Source: Aeromicrobium choanae
Lineage (GTDB): Bacteria > Actinomycetota > Actinomycetes > Propionibacteriales > Nocardioidaceae
Assembly (NCBI RefSeq): GCF_900167475.1
Contig: NZ_LT796768.1
Coordinates: 1,116,001 to 1,180,000 of the forward strand
Length of the DNA: 64,000 nucleotides
Direction: 5' to 3'
A program made the position numbers and the translations under genes. Below, in pieces: positions 1 to 8,056 of this stretch. The notes beneath the pieces are model-generated. The model was not told the origin of the DNA and ran no database searches. It worked only from the letters and a program-made list of their open reading frames with translations. The first letter of the stretch is position 1. Each line of letters begins with the position of its first letter.

Positions 1-780
1 CCACGCGGCCACCCGCGGGCCGAGGAGCACGGCGGGCGAACCCGGGGCGGGGCCGCTCAGGACCAGGACGAGGCCGACCACGGCGCCCGTGACGGTGGCC
101 AGGACCCCGCCCGAGCCGAGGACGGCGATGCACGGCACGGCGAAGGTCGTGAGCCAGGCGACGAGGGCGAGATCGCGCCGCTCGACCGCCTCGGCCGGGC
201 CTGCCATCGCGAGCGAGACGAGCACGCCGAGTCCGACCGGCCAGAACCTCGTCCCGAGGTGGGCGGCCGGGTCGAAGGCCCACCAGGCGAAGGAGGCGAC
301 CGACAGGACCAGCACGATGAGGCCGAGCCCGCTCGCCAGCCGGCCCGCGACCCATCGGAGCACGAGGACCAGCACGGCCGACTGCACCAGCAGGGCGACG
401 ATCCAGAAGAGGGCGACGGGCGACTCGGCGTCGACCCCGCGGATGTTGGTGGCCGCGAAGGCCGCCTCGCGGATGTCGCGCAGCACCGGCTCCCACTCGC
501 CGAGGTCGAGCCAGCGCTGCACGGCCAGGCCCGTGGCCACCAGGACGAGCAACGGAGGGACGAGCAGGCGCAGGCCGGCGCCGAGGGCGGGCCCGAGCGG
601 GCGCCGCCGCTCCACGAGCAGCGCGTGCCCCAGCAGGGCGCCGGCTGCGACCAGCAGGATCTCGGTGGCCGCTGCCGCACCCGGCAGGCGACCGGGCCAG
701 TACAGGCCGAGCACGACCAGCGCCGAGGCGGCGCCCGCGATCGTGCACCACGCAGTGGTGGCTCGTCCCCCGGTCGTCAC
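1..780 (-). CDS. Degenerate acyltransferase-3-like membrane protein, C-terminus outside the window
   Basis: The minus strand stays open for 260 codons from a GTG at 780 and runs off the window start. Codon third positions are strongly G/C-rich in this frame. The product is very hydrophobic, with about seven to eight membrane segments. Residues around 95-135 read like the acyltransferase-3 (OafA/NodX) region that normally holds an Asn-Trp and then a His-Phe-Trp-Ser motif, but here it reads [15 protein letters not shown], so the usual His and Ser are absent. It is therefore probably a diverged, perhaps non-catalytic member; a plain polytopic membrane protein is the alternative. A TTG at 789 in the same frame is another possible start. 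The gene diverges from the cysteine-rich gene at 821 with only 40 bases between them. Confidence 0.6.
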   Translation of the reverse strand, partial: MTTGGRATTAWCTIAGAASALVVLGLYWPGRLPGAAAATEILLVAAGALLGHALLVERRRPLGPALGAGLRLLVPPLLVLVATGLAVQRWLDLGEWEPVLRDIREAAFAATNIRGVDAESPVALFWIVALLVQSAVLVLVLRWVAGRLASGLGLIVLVLSVASFAWWAFDPAAHLGTRFWPVGLGVLVSLAMAGPAEAVERRDLALVAWLTTFAVPCIAVLGSGGVLATVTGAVVGLVLVLSGPAPGSPAVLLGPRVAAW

Positions 781-820
781 GTTCGTCAACCCTACGTGGC
801 GCCGCCAGGTGACCTACTGT

Positions 821-1567
821 GTGACCGTGCCCGAGGTCGACCTGGGATTCCCCCGCTCCTTCGTGGAGTTCGCGAACCCTGACGACGCCACCGAGGTCTT
901 CCGCTGCGACCTCACGTGGCTCACGTCGCGGTGGACCTGCATCTTCGGCGCGGGCTGCCCCGGGATCTACGCGAATGCCCCCGACTCCGGCTGCTGCACG
1001 CTGGGGGCGCACTTCAGCGACGAGGACGACCACGCCCGGGTCGCCGGCTTCGTGGATCGCCTCGACCCCACCGAGTGGGAGCTGCACGACCTGGGACACC
1101 GGGACGGATGGACCGAGCGCGACGAGGACGGCGAGCTCAAGACGCGCGTCGCGGACGGCGCCTGCATCTTCCACAACTCCCGCGACTTCCCCGGCGGCTA
1201 CGGCTGCGCGCTCCACGCCCACGCACTGGCCACCGGCCTCGAGCCCCACACGACGAAGCCCGACGTGTGCTGGCAGCTGCCCCTGCGACGGCAGTTCCGC
1301 GAGGTCGACCCGGGCGACGGCTCCTCCTACACCGAGGTCAGCATCGGTGAGTACACCCGCGCCGGCTGGGGCCCGGGCGGAGCCGACCTCGACTGGTACT
1401 GCTCGTCGAACACCGAGGCCCACGTGGCCGCCGATCCGGTCTACGTGGGCAATCGCGCCGAGCTGACCGCGCTCATGGGCGAGGCGGGCTACGCCGAGCT
1501 CGTACTGCACTGCGAGCGCTTCGTCGCGGCGGGGCGGCCCGTGCCGCACCCCGCGGACCGAAGGTGA
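821..1567 (+). CDS. Conserved cysteine-rich protein of unknown function
   Basis: A 248-residue soluble protein started by GTG at 821, nine bases after an AGGTGA ribosome site (806-811); GTG at 827 is an alternative. An open frame continues upstream, but there it only mirrors the opposite-strand membrane gene. Ten cysteines are present, including Cys29, Cys40, Cys46 and the Cys58-Cys59 pair in the N-terminal third, with further Cys in [10 protein letters not shown] and near [10 protein letters not shown]. The spacing recalls proteins that bind zinc or an iron-sulfur cluster (YkgJ/DUF3109-like), but I do not recognise a defined family. There is no signal peptide or membrane segment, so it should be cytoplasmic. 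Metal binding is inferred from the cysteine pattern alone. Confidence 0.75.
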   Translation: MTVPEVDLGFPRSFVEFANPDDATEVFRCDLTWLTSRWTCIFGAGCPGIYANAPDSGCCTLGAHFSDEDDHARVAGFVDRLDPTEWELHDLGHRDGWTERDEDGELKTRVADGACIFHNSRDFPGGYGCALHAHALATGLEPHTTKPDVCWQLPLRRQFREVDPGDGSSYTEVSIGEYTRAGWGPGGADLDWYCSSNTEAHVAADPVYVGNRAELTALMGEAGYAELVLHCERFVAAGRPVPHPADRR

Positions 1568-1609
1568 CCCTGACTGCGACGCCGATCACATGGCGGGCAA
1601 CAATGCCGT

Positions 1610-2248
1610 ATGCACCTCGATCATCTGTCGTTCGCAGTCGGACCGGCCGGTCTCATCGAGACCACGACCGAGCTGAGTGAGAAGTTCGGCTCCGTGTTCC
1701 AGGCCGGCGGCATCCACCCCCGCTTCGGCACCAACAACATGATCCTGCCGCTCAAGAACCGCCAGTACCTCGAGGTCGTCGAGGCGCTCGAGCACCCCGC
1801 CTCCGACAAGGCGCCCTTCGGCCAGGCCGTCAAAGCGCGCTCCGAGCTCGGTGGCGGCTGGATGGGCTGGTGCGTGTCGGTCGACGACATCGCGCCCGTG
1901 GAGCACCGCATCGGCCGTCACGCCGTGCCGGGCAACCGCCATCGTCCCGACGGCTACAACCTGACGTGGAAGCAGATCGGCGTCCACGGCATGCGCGCCG
2001 ATCCGCAGCTGCCCTTCGTCACCTGCTGGGACATCCCGGCCGAGGAGCACCCCTCGCAGATGGCCGAGTCCGAGATCGCGCTCGTCGGGCTGGAGATCGC
2101 CGGCAGCCCCGAGCGCCTCGCCGACTGGCTGGGCGAGCCGGCCGTCGGCGCCCTCGAGCAGATCGAGGTCCGGTGGGTCGCCCCGAACGGTCTTCCCGGC
2201 ATCCTCGCGGCGGAGTTCGAGACGCCCGGCGGGATCGTCCGCATCTGA
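1610..2248 (+). CDS. Glyoxalase-like (VOC superfamily) protein
   Basis: A 212-residue protein opening with MHLDHLSFAV, the usual first strand of glyoxalase/bleomycin-resistance/dioxygenase (VOC) folds. The motifs FGTNNMILPL and YLEVVEALEHP match the Glyoxalase_3-type domain, where a His and a Glu normally bind a divalent metal. His4 and the Glu in YLEVVE are good candidates for ligands. The C-terminal half continues as a second pseudo-repeat. No substrate can be named. It sits alone between the cysteine-rich gene and radA; 38 bases separate it from radA, whose promoter lies in that gap. No strong ribosome site precedes the ATG. Confidence 0.8.
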   Translation: MHLDHLSFAVGPAGLIETTTELSEKFGSVFQAGGIHPRFGTNNMILPLKNRQYLEVVEALEHPASDKAPFGQAVKARSELGGGWMGWCVSVDDIAPVEHRIGRHAVPGNRHRPDGYNLTWKQIGVHGMRADPQLPFVTCWDIPAEEHPSQMAESEIALVGLEIAGSPERLADWLGEPAVGALEQIEVRWVAPNGLPGILAAEFETPGGIVRI

Positions 2249-2274
2249 CCCCGCGGTCTGTCGGACCTCGCGTC

Positions 2275-2286
2275 TAGGCTCCTTCC
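2275..2286 (+). promoter_or_regulatory. Likely leaderless promoter of radA
   Basis: TAGGCT (2275-2280) fits the actinobacterial TAnnnT -10 element and ends six bases before the radA ATG. That spacing places transcription start on the start codon itself. No Shine-Dalgarno sequence precedes radA, which agrees with leaderless translation. I see no clear -35 element. Confidence 0.5.
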
Positions 2287-3636
2287 ATGCCACCGAAGAC
2301 CGCCTCCGCGTTCGCCTGCTCCGAGTGCGGCTGGACCACCGCCAAGTGGGTCGGCCGCTGCGGCGAGTGCCAGGCCTGGGGCACCGTCGACGTCGTCGGC
2401 GGCAGCTCGCGCAACGGCCGCACGGCCGCCGGTCCGGTCTCCAGCCCCGCCGTCCCGATCGCCCAGGTCACCGCCACCGAGGCGGCGTCCGTGGGCTCGG
2501 GGATCCCCGAGCTCGATCGCGTCCTCGGCGGCGGGGTGGTCTCGGGCGCCGTCATGCTGATGGCGGGCGAGCCCGGCGTCGGCAAGTCCACGCTGCTGCT
2601 CGAGGTGGCCGCCCGGTGGGCCAGGGCCGGCCGCCGCACGCTCTACGTCTCGGGCGAGGAGTCCGCCGCCCAGGTCCGGCTGCGCGCCGAGCGCACCGGT
2701 GCCCTCGCCGACGAGCTCTTCCTCGCCGCCGAGACCGATCTGGGCGGCCTGCTCACCCACATCGACGCGGTCAAGCCCAGCCTGCTGATCGTCGACTCGG
2801 TCCAGACCATCGGCTCGGCCTCGATCGAGGGCGTCCCCGGCGGCGTCACCCAGGTGCGCGAGGTCGCCGCCACGGTGATCGGGCGCGCCAAGGCCGAGGG
2901 CATCGCCACCCTCCTGGTCGGCCACGTCACCAAGGACGGCTCCGTCGCCGGTCCCCGTGTCCTGGAGCACCTCGTCGACGTCGTGCTCCAGTTCGAGGGC
3001 GACCGCACCAGCCGGCTGCGCCTGCTGCGCGCCACCAAGAACCGGTTCGGTCCGGTCGACGAGATCGGCTGCTTCGACCTCGTCGACGCCGGCATCGTCG
3101 AGGTGCCCGACCCCACGGGGCTGTTCGTCTCGCGCCACGAGTCGCCCGTCCCGGGCACGTGCGTCACGGTCACGATGGAGGGCCGCCGGCCCCTGCTGGC
3201 CGAGGTCCAGGCCCTCACCGTCGCCGCCACCACGCCGTCGCCCCGGCGCTCCTCCAGCGGCCTGGACTCGTCCCGGGTCGCGATGCTGCTGGCGGTGCTG
3301 AGCAAGACCGGCGTCTCGCTGGGCAACCAGGACGTCTACACCGCCTCGGTCGGCGGCGCCCGCCTGCACGAGCCGTCGGTCGACCTGGCCGTCGCGCTCG
3401 CCGTGATCTCGGCTGCCGGTGGATCGCCGCTGCCCGGCGGCCTCGTCGCCATCGGCGAGGTCGGGCTCGCCGGCGAGGTCCGCCCGGTGCGCGGTCTCGA
3501 GGCCCGGCTGCGCGAGGCCGCGCGGATCGGCTTCACCCACGCGATCGTCCCGACCGGCACCGAGAACCTCGACCGGGTGGGCCTGAAGGTGCTGCGAACC
3601 GGTGATCTGGCCGCCGCGCTCCGGGCGCTGCCCTAG
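2287..3636 (+). CDS. radA: DNA repair protein RadA
   Basis: A 449-residue protein of usual RadA length. RadA is a RecA-like ATPase that drives branch migration during recombinational repair. The N-terminal zinc finger has Cys11, Cys14, Cys25 and Cys28 (CSEC and CGEC). The Walker A motif GEPGVGKS lies at 94-101, the RadA-specific KNRFG at 251-255, and the C-terminal third is the Lon-protease-like domain (GNQDVYTASVGG onwards), which lacks the protease Ser-Lys pair. The next gene is disA, 40 bases downstream. In other bacteria DisA scans chromosomes and is held in check by RadA, and the pair is commonly adjacent. Confidence 0.97.
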   Translation: MPPKTASAFACSECGWTTAKWVGRCGECQAWGTVDVVGGSSRNGRTAAGPVSSPAVPIAQVTATEAASVGSGIPELDRVLGGGVVSGAVMLMAGEPGVGKSTLLLEVAARWARAGRRTLYVSGEESAAQVRLRAERTGALADELFLAAETDLGGLLTHIDAVKPSLLIVDSVQTIGSASIEGVPGGVTQVREVAATVIGRAKAEGIATLLVGHVTKDGSVAGPRVLEHLVDVVLQFEGDRTSRLRLLRATKNRFGPVDEIGCFDLVDAGIVEVPDPTGLFVSRHESPVPGTCVTVTMEGRRPLLAEVQALTVAATTPSPRRSSSGLDSSRVAMLLAVLSKTGVSLGNQDVYTASVGGARLHEPSVDLAVALAVISAAGGSPLPGGLVAIGEVGLAGEVRPVRGLEARLREAARIGFTHAIVPTGTENLDRVGLKVLRTGDLAAALRALP

Positions 3637-3639
3637 GAT
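3634..3639 (+). promoter_or_regulatory. -10 element for a separate disA promoter
   Basis: TAGGAT overlaps the TAG stop codon of radA and fits TAnnnT. Transcription would start near 3646 and give a leader of about 31 bases before the disA GTG at 3677. It would allow disA to be expressed apart from radA. No -35 is evident. Confidence 0.35.
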
Positions 3640-3676
3640 GAGGCGACCACGTCCATGACCGAGAGCGGGGGATGTC

Positions 3677-4738
3677 GTGCCGGTTCCGGACCTCAGGGCC
3701 ACACTCACCTCCGTCGCGCCCGGAACGGCGCTGCGTGAGGGACTCGAGCGCATCATGCGCGGGCGCACCGGCGCCCTGATCGTGATCGGCCAGGACCGGA
3801 TCGTCGACTCGATCTCCACGGGCGGCTTCGCCCTCGACGTGCCCTTCACCGCCACCGGCGTGCGCGAGCTGGCGAAGATGGACGGCGCGATCATCCTGGA
3901 CTCCTCCGCCACCCGGATCATGCGGGCCGCCGTGCACCTCATGCCCGACCCGTCGATCCCCACCACCGAGTCCGGCACCCGCCACCGCACCGCCGAGCGC
4001 GTGGCCCGCCAGACCGGCGTCCCGGTGATCTCCGTGTCGGCGTCGATGCACACGATCGCGCTCTACCAGGACGACCAGCGCTACGTCCTCGAGGAGCCCA
4101 CGGTCGTCGTCAGCCGCGCCAACCAGGCCCTCCAGACGCTCGAGCGGTACCGCACCCGCCTCGACGAGGTGTCCGACGCACTGTCGGCGCTCGAGGTCGA
4201 GGACCTCGTCACCGTCCGCGACGTCACCGCCGTGGCCCAGCGTCTCGAGATGGTGCGACGCATCTCCGACGAGATCGAGATGTACGTCCTCGAGCTCGGC
4301 TCCGACGGTCGCCTGCTGTCGCTGCAGCTCAACGAGCTCGTCGGCGGCGTCGACTCCGAGCGCACCCTCGTGGTGCGCGACTATCTGCCCGCCGGCGCCG
4401 ACGACCAGGTGATCAAGGTCCTCGACGAGCTGGCCGCGCTGGAGTCGCAGGAGGTGCTCGACCTGGGCATCGTCGCCTCAGCGCTGCAGATCGGCGACGG
4501 CAACTCGCTCGACGCCTCCGTCTCACCGCACGGCTACCGGCTGCTCGCGCGCATCCCGCGCCTGCCCGGCTCGGTGGTGGAGCGGCTCATCACGCACTTC
4601 GGCACCCTGCAGCGGCTGCTGGGCGCCAGCCTCGACGACCTCCAGGCCGTCGAAGGTGTGGGCGACCTGCGCGCCCGCGGCGTGCGCGACGGCCTGTCCC
4701 GCCTCGCCGAGTCCAGCATCCTCGAGCGCTACGTCTGA
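3677..4738 (+). CDS. disA: DNA integrity scanning protein DisA, diadenylate cyclase
   Basis: A 353-residue protein with the full DisA layout. The N-terminal DAC domain makes cyclic di-AMP from two ATP: the DGA motif is at 69-71 (KMDGAIIL) and the Arg-His-Arg motif at 102-104 (TRHRTAERVA). A helical linker follows, and the C-terminal helix-hairpin-helix region (GASLDDLQAVEGVGDLRARGV) binds branched DNA. GTG is the start; the nearby ATG at 3672 is in another frame. Cyclic di-AMP controls potassium and osmotic balance and reports DNA damage in actinobacteria. Pairing with radA at 40 bases is the standard arrangement. Confidence 0.97.
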   Translation: MPVPDLRATLTSVAPGTALREGLERIMRGRTGALIVIGQDRIVDSISTGGFALDVPFTATGVRELAKMDGAIILDSSATRIMRAAVHLMPDPSIPTTESGTRHRTAERVARQTGVPVISVSASMHTIALYQDDQRYVLEEPTVVVSRANQALQTLERYRTRLDEVSDALSALEVEDLVTVRDVTAVAQRLEMVRRISDEIEMYVLELGSDGRLLSLQLNELVGGVDSERTLVVRDYLPAGADDQVIKVLDELAALESQEVLDLGIVASALQIGDGNSLDASVSPHGYRLLARIPRLPGSVVERLITHFGTLQRLLGASLDDLQAVEGVGDLRARGVRDGLSRLAESSILERYV

Positions 4739-4756
4739 GCCGACTGCCGCCTGACG

Positions 4757-5479
4757 TCAGTCCGTCCCGGCGGTCGAGCTGGCCTTGGGTCGCGTCGGCG
4801 TGGGCTTCGGCGTCGGCTTCTTCGCGGGCGCCGCGGTGGCCTTCGTCTCGGGCGTCTCCGGTGCGCGGCGGGCGAGCTTGAACGTGGCCTCGCCCGGCTC
4901 GCCGCCGTAGGTGCCGATCTTGAGCGTGTAGGTGCCCGGGGGCGCGAAGCCCTCGCTGCTGCCGCAGCCCGATCCCGATCCGCGACCGTTCCACTCGACG
5001 GGAGCGACGGTGCTCCAGCCGGCGGGCACGGCGACGGCCTCGTCGAAGAAGGCGGCCCGGCACACCGACGAGTCGTAGATCGGCGCGCGCTGGGTGTCGA
5101 CCACGGCGAGCAGCTCGCTCGCGCTGGGCCGGAAGGTGCACGCGGTGCCGTCGAGCGCGGTCAGCATCAGGTCGATCCTGACCGGGCCGCCGGCGAACTG
5201 GCCGCCGGGAACCGAGGGGACGATCCTCACGTTGTCGGGCTCGCAGGGCTTCGCGTCGGTCTCGATCGCCACCGCCACCTGGTCGGTGGGTGCGGCCGTG
5301 GCCGGGGCGGTGCTGGCGGTCGGGGTGGGGGTGGGCTCGGTGGCGGCGGTGTCCTTCGCGTCGTCGCCACGGGTCCCGCCGACGACCTGGACGACGCCCC
5401 ACGCGATGGCCAGGAGCGCGGCGAGGACGAGCAGCCTCCGCCGCCAGTAGACGTCGCGTCCGACCCGCCCGTTGCTCAC
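4757..5479 (-). CDS. Membrane-anchored secreted protein, positional counterpart of Rv3587c
   Basis: A 240-residue protein with a positively charged N-terminus (WRRR) and one membrane helix at about residues 15-33 (LLVLAALLAIAWGVVQVV). A Thr/Pro/Ala-rich linker (about 45-68) follows, then an extracytoplasmic beta-rich domain with five Cys, ending in a Pro/Lys/Thr-rich tail. The N-in, C-out topology is read from the sequence. M. tuberculosis has an unknown membrane protein (Rv3587c) at the same site between disA and mutY. That makes this a positional counterpart, but similarity cannot be tested here. It starts at GTG and diverges from mutY with 46 bases between the starts. Confidence 0.8.
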   Translation of the reverse strand: MSNGRVGRDVYWRRRLLVLAALLAIAWGVVQVVGGTRGDDAKDTAATEPTPTPTASTAPATAAPTDQVAVAIETDAKPCEPDNVRIVPSVPGGQFAGGPVRIDLMLTALDGTACTFRPSASELLAVVDTQRAPIYDSSVCRAAFFDEAVAVPAGWSTVAPVEWNGRGSGSGCGSSEGFAPPGTYTLKIGTYGGEPGEATFKLARRAPETPETKATAAPAKKPTPKPTPTRPKASSTAGTD

Positions 5480-5525
5480 CGCTCCACGTTATCCGCACGG
5501 TGCGGCGTGAAAGGATCGACGCGCC

Positions 5526-6413
5526 ATGCCTGCGACCACTCCCCCGCCCGCCGAGCTGCACCGGCGCGTCATCGACTGGTACGACACGCATCGCCGCACG
5601 CTGCCGTGGCGCGAGGATCCTGGTCCCTGGCGCGTGATGGTCTCGGAGTTCATGCTGCAGCAGACCCCCGTGGTGCGGGTGCTTCCGGTCTTCGAGGCGT
5701 GGCTCGAGCGGTGGCCCACGCCGGCCGACCTGGCGGCGGCTCCGTCGGGTGAGGCCGTGCGCGCGTGGGGCCGGCTCGGCTACCCGCGCCGCGCGCTGCG
5801 CCTGCACGCGGCCGCGACGGCGATCGTCGAGAGCCACGACGGCGCGGTGCCGAGCACCTACGACGAGCTGCTCACGCTGCCGGGCGTCGGCGACTACACC
5901 GCCGCCGCCATCGCGTCGTTCGCCTACGGGCGGCGGGCGGTGGTGCTCGACACCAACGTGCGGCGGGTGTTCGCCCGGGTCGTGTCCGGGGTGCAGTACC
6001 CGTCCCAGGGCGTGCTGAGGGCCGAGCGCGACCTGGCGGCCTCCCTGCTGCCCGAGGACGACGCGGTCGCCGCCGCCTGGGCGGCGGCGACGATGGAGCT
6101 GGGGGCGGTGGTCTGCACGGCCCGCGCGCCCCGCTGCGAGGCGTGCCCCGTCGCCGACGTGTGCCGGTGGCGCGCGGCCGGCCATCCCCCGCACGACGGT
6201 CCACCTCGGCGCGGCCAGGCGTGGCACGGCACCGACCGCCAGTGCCGCGGCGCGCTGATGGCCGTGGTCCGCGACGCCGACGGACCCGTCGCGCCCGAGC
6301 TCGTCGCCGCGGCCTGGTCCGACACGGCCCAACGGGAGCGCTGCCTCGACTCGCTCCTCGACGACGGCCTGCTCGACCTCACCGACGACGGCCGCGTCAC
6401 CCTGCCCGGCTAG
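5526..6413 (+). CDS. mutY: A/G-specific adenine glycosylase MutY
   Basis: A 295-residue base-excision repair enzyme that removes adenine mispaired with 8-oxoguanine. The MLQQT region carries Glu41, equivalent to the general acid of MutY. The helix-hairpin-helix LPGVGDYTAAA precedes Asp142 (LDTNVRRVFAR), the catalytic Asp. The 4Fe-4S loop is Cys197-x6-Cys204-x2-Cys207-x5-Cys213. Only a short tail follows, so the NUDIX-like 8-oxoG recognition domain of E. coli MutY is missing or much reduced, as is usual in actinobacterial forms near 290 residues. It overlaps the converging GrpB-type gene by four bases at the stop codons. Confidence 0.95.
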   Translation: MPATTPPPAELHRRVIDWYDTHRRTLPWREDPGPWRVMVSEFMLQQTPVVRVLPVFEAWLERWPTPADLAAAPSGEAVRAWGRLGYPRRALRLHAAATAIVESHDGAVPSTYDELLTLPGVGDYTAAAIASFAYGRRAVVLDTNVRRVFARVVSGVQYPSQGVLRAERDLAASLLPEDDAVAAAWAAATMELGAVVCTARAPRCEACPVADVCRWRAAGHPPHDGPPRRGQAWHGTDRQCRGALMAVVRDADGPVAPELVAAAWSDTAQRERCLDSLLDDGLLDLTDDGRVTLPG

Positions 6414-6997
6414 GGCACGGAGGCCTCGATCGCGCGGACGAGGATCTCCCGCAGGACCTGCTGCTTGTGCGCGTTGTACTCCATGACGTGTCCACCGGCC
6501 GCCGATGCCGCGCGCTTCGCCTCGGCGTAGCGTCGCCGGTCCGCGGGATGCGCCCGGAGCCAGTCGCGGAAGATCCGCTGCCGGGCCGGCTCCTGTGCCG
6601 CGGGCCCGAACACGTGCACGTTCGCGCGCGGCTCGGCCGAGCGCAGCATCCGGTGCCCCTCCCACCACGGCTCGCGCACCGCCAGCACGAGCCCGGCCGA
6701 CTCCAGCGCCGGCACGTAGGCGGCCTCGTCGTCGGCGTCCGGCACGATCACGGAGACGTCCACGATCGGCTTGGCGGGCAGGTCGGGCACGGAGGTCGAG
6801 CCGACGTGCTCGACCAGGAGCGCCGTTGCACCGATCGCGTCGACGATCCGCGACCGCAGCCGTTCGAAGTCCTCCACCCATCGCGGGTCGGGCTCCGCGA
6901 TCGTCAGGTCACGCCCCGGACCGAACCCCTCGACCCACGGGCTCAGGCCCTCGGGAACGGCAGGCGCGGTGAGGTCCAGCAGGCGGGCGCGGTCCAC
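6410..6997 (-). CDS. GrpB/UPF0157 family nucleotidyltransferase-fold protein
   Basis: A 195-residue protein with the family signature HVGSTSVPDLPAKPIVDVSV around residues 62-81, the Gly-Ser plus Asp core of the nucleotidyltransferase superfamily, and NVHVFG further on. Some homologues are fused to dephospho-CoA kinase. The transferred group and target are unknown. GTG at 6997 is the start. It converges on mutY with a four-base overlap and lies 24 bases downstream of the TetR gene, transcribed the same way, so it may share a transcript with it. Confidence 0.88.
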   Translation of the reverse strand: MDRARLLDLTAPAVPEGLSPWVEGFGPGRDLTIAEPDPRWVEDFERLRSRIVDAIGATALLVEHVGSTSVPDLPAKPIVDVSVIVPDADDEAAYVPALESAGLVLAVREPWWEGHRMLRSAEPRANVHVFGPAAQEPARQRIFRDWLRAHPADRRRYAEAKRAASAAGGHVMEYNAHKQQVLREILVRAIEASVP

Positions 6998-7021
6998 GTC
7001 GTCGACCGTAGCGCGACGGGG

Positions 7022-7720
7022 TCAGGCGGGACCTTTGTAGCGAGCAAGACCCAGTGCATTGGCCCACAGCTCGGTGACGACGTCGAGCAGCTGGTCGAGA
7101 TCGATGTCCGAGTTCAGGGCGATCGCGCGATGGGCCATCCGGCTGACCATGGCATTCAGGGCCAGGGCGATGAGCCACGGGTCCAGGTCGGGATTCACGA
7201 GTCCGCGCTCCTGGAACTCCCGGATCCGGCGGGCGTTGCGCCGGCCGAAGAGGTCACCTCGCACGACGCGCATCTCGGCGAAGCCCGGGTCGACCGTGGA
7301 CGCCTGCTCGAACGCGACCATCAGGCCCGCGTTGCGCTGGTAGGACTCGAAGTAGGCCTGGTGAGCGGCGCGGATGGTGCTGATCGGGTCGGTCTCGACG
7401 TCCCGCAGCCGGCCGACGCCCGGGCGCATCATGTCGGCGAGGACGTCGTTGACGACCGCCGCCATGACCTCCTCCTTGCCGGTGAAGTAGGTGTAGAACG
7501 TGCCGGTCGAGCAGCCGGCCTCGACGGTGATGTCGGTGAGCCGCGCCCCGATGTACCCGTCGCGCGCGAACACCACCTTGGCCGCGGCGATCAGGGAAGC
7601 GCGCGTCCGGAGACCACGCTCGGTCGTGGGGACCTCCTTGACCACCGACGGGTGCTTGAGCAGCGGCTCGTCGAAGGTGGCCGCGGAGCCGTCCCCAACG
7701 ACGCCGGCGTCGTCGTCCAT
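7022..7720 (-). CDS. TetR family transcriptional regulator
   Basis: A 232-residue regulator. I chose the ATG at 7720 because GGGGAGG sits five bases upstream; an in-frame ATG at 7762 lacks such a site. The DNA-binding domain (about 36-80) reads RASLIAAAKVVFARDGYIGA, then a helix-turn-helix with GCSTGTFYTYFTGKEE, typical of TetR. The C-terminal helical domain binds an unknown ligand. It is the last gene of the VOC - monooxygenase remnant - tetR run, 45 bases after the remnant. It probably acts on the perfect palindrome upstream of that operon (8961-8977); this is inference from position. Confidence 0.9.
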   Translation of the reverse strand: MDDDAGVVGDGSAATFDEPLLKHPSVVKEVPTTERGLRTRASLIAAAKVVFARDGYIGARLTDITVEAGCSTGTFYTYFTGKEEVMAAVVNDVLADMMRPGVGRLRDVETDPISTIRAAHQAYFESYQRNAGLMVAFEQASTVDPGFAEMRVVRGDLFGRRNARRIREFQERGLVNPDLDPWLIALALNAMVSRMAHRAIALNSDIDLDQLLDVVTELWANALGLARYKGPA

Positions 7721-7765
7721 GGAGACCTCCCCGTCACAGGTTGGCGCGCGAAATCTCCCCATATC

Positions 7766-8056
7766 CTACGAGTCGAGCGGCGGCCGTCGGCCCCAGGCGG
7801 GGCCGACCAGGTCTCGCGACGCCACCGGTCCCGTGGAGCGCACGCCCCGAGCGTGCGCAGTGCCGGATTTCGCACCATGGGCCTCGATGGACTCCTCGGA
7901 CGCGTACGCCTCCAACAGGACGCAGTCGACGTACGCACCCGCTGCAGGTCGTGGCGCAGCCAGCCCTCGCCCTCGGGGAACGCGTCGCGAGCCTCCGCGA
8001 ACGGCTCGTTGGTGCCCGGGTCTGTCCGCGAAGCCGACCGAGGCGTTGATCGTCAT
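7766..8056 (-). pseudogene. Antibiotic-biosynthesis-monooxygenase-like gene with two compensating frameshifts
   Basis: The ATG at 8056 overlaps the VOC stop codon (ATGA), as expected for a coupled gene. The 96-residue reading starts well (MTINASVGFAD) and ends well (DCVLLEAYASEESIEAH, then HARGVRSTGPVASRDLVGP), which resembles small ABM-domain proteins. Between about 8023 and 7935 this frame turns Arg/Gly-rich and loses its G/C third positions. The neighbouring frame carries the expected sequence there (NEPFAEARDAFPEGEGWLRH) with over 90 percent G/C at third positions. One extra base near 8023 and one missing base near 7935 would explain it. A further shift near the 3' end is possible, since another frame ends at a TGA just before the tetR ribosome site. 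It is either a decaying gene or an assembly error. Confidence 0.65.
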
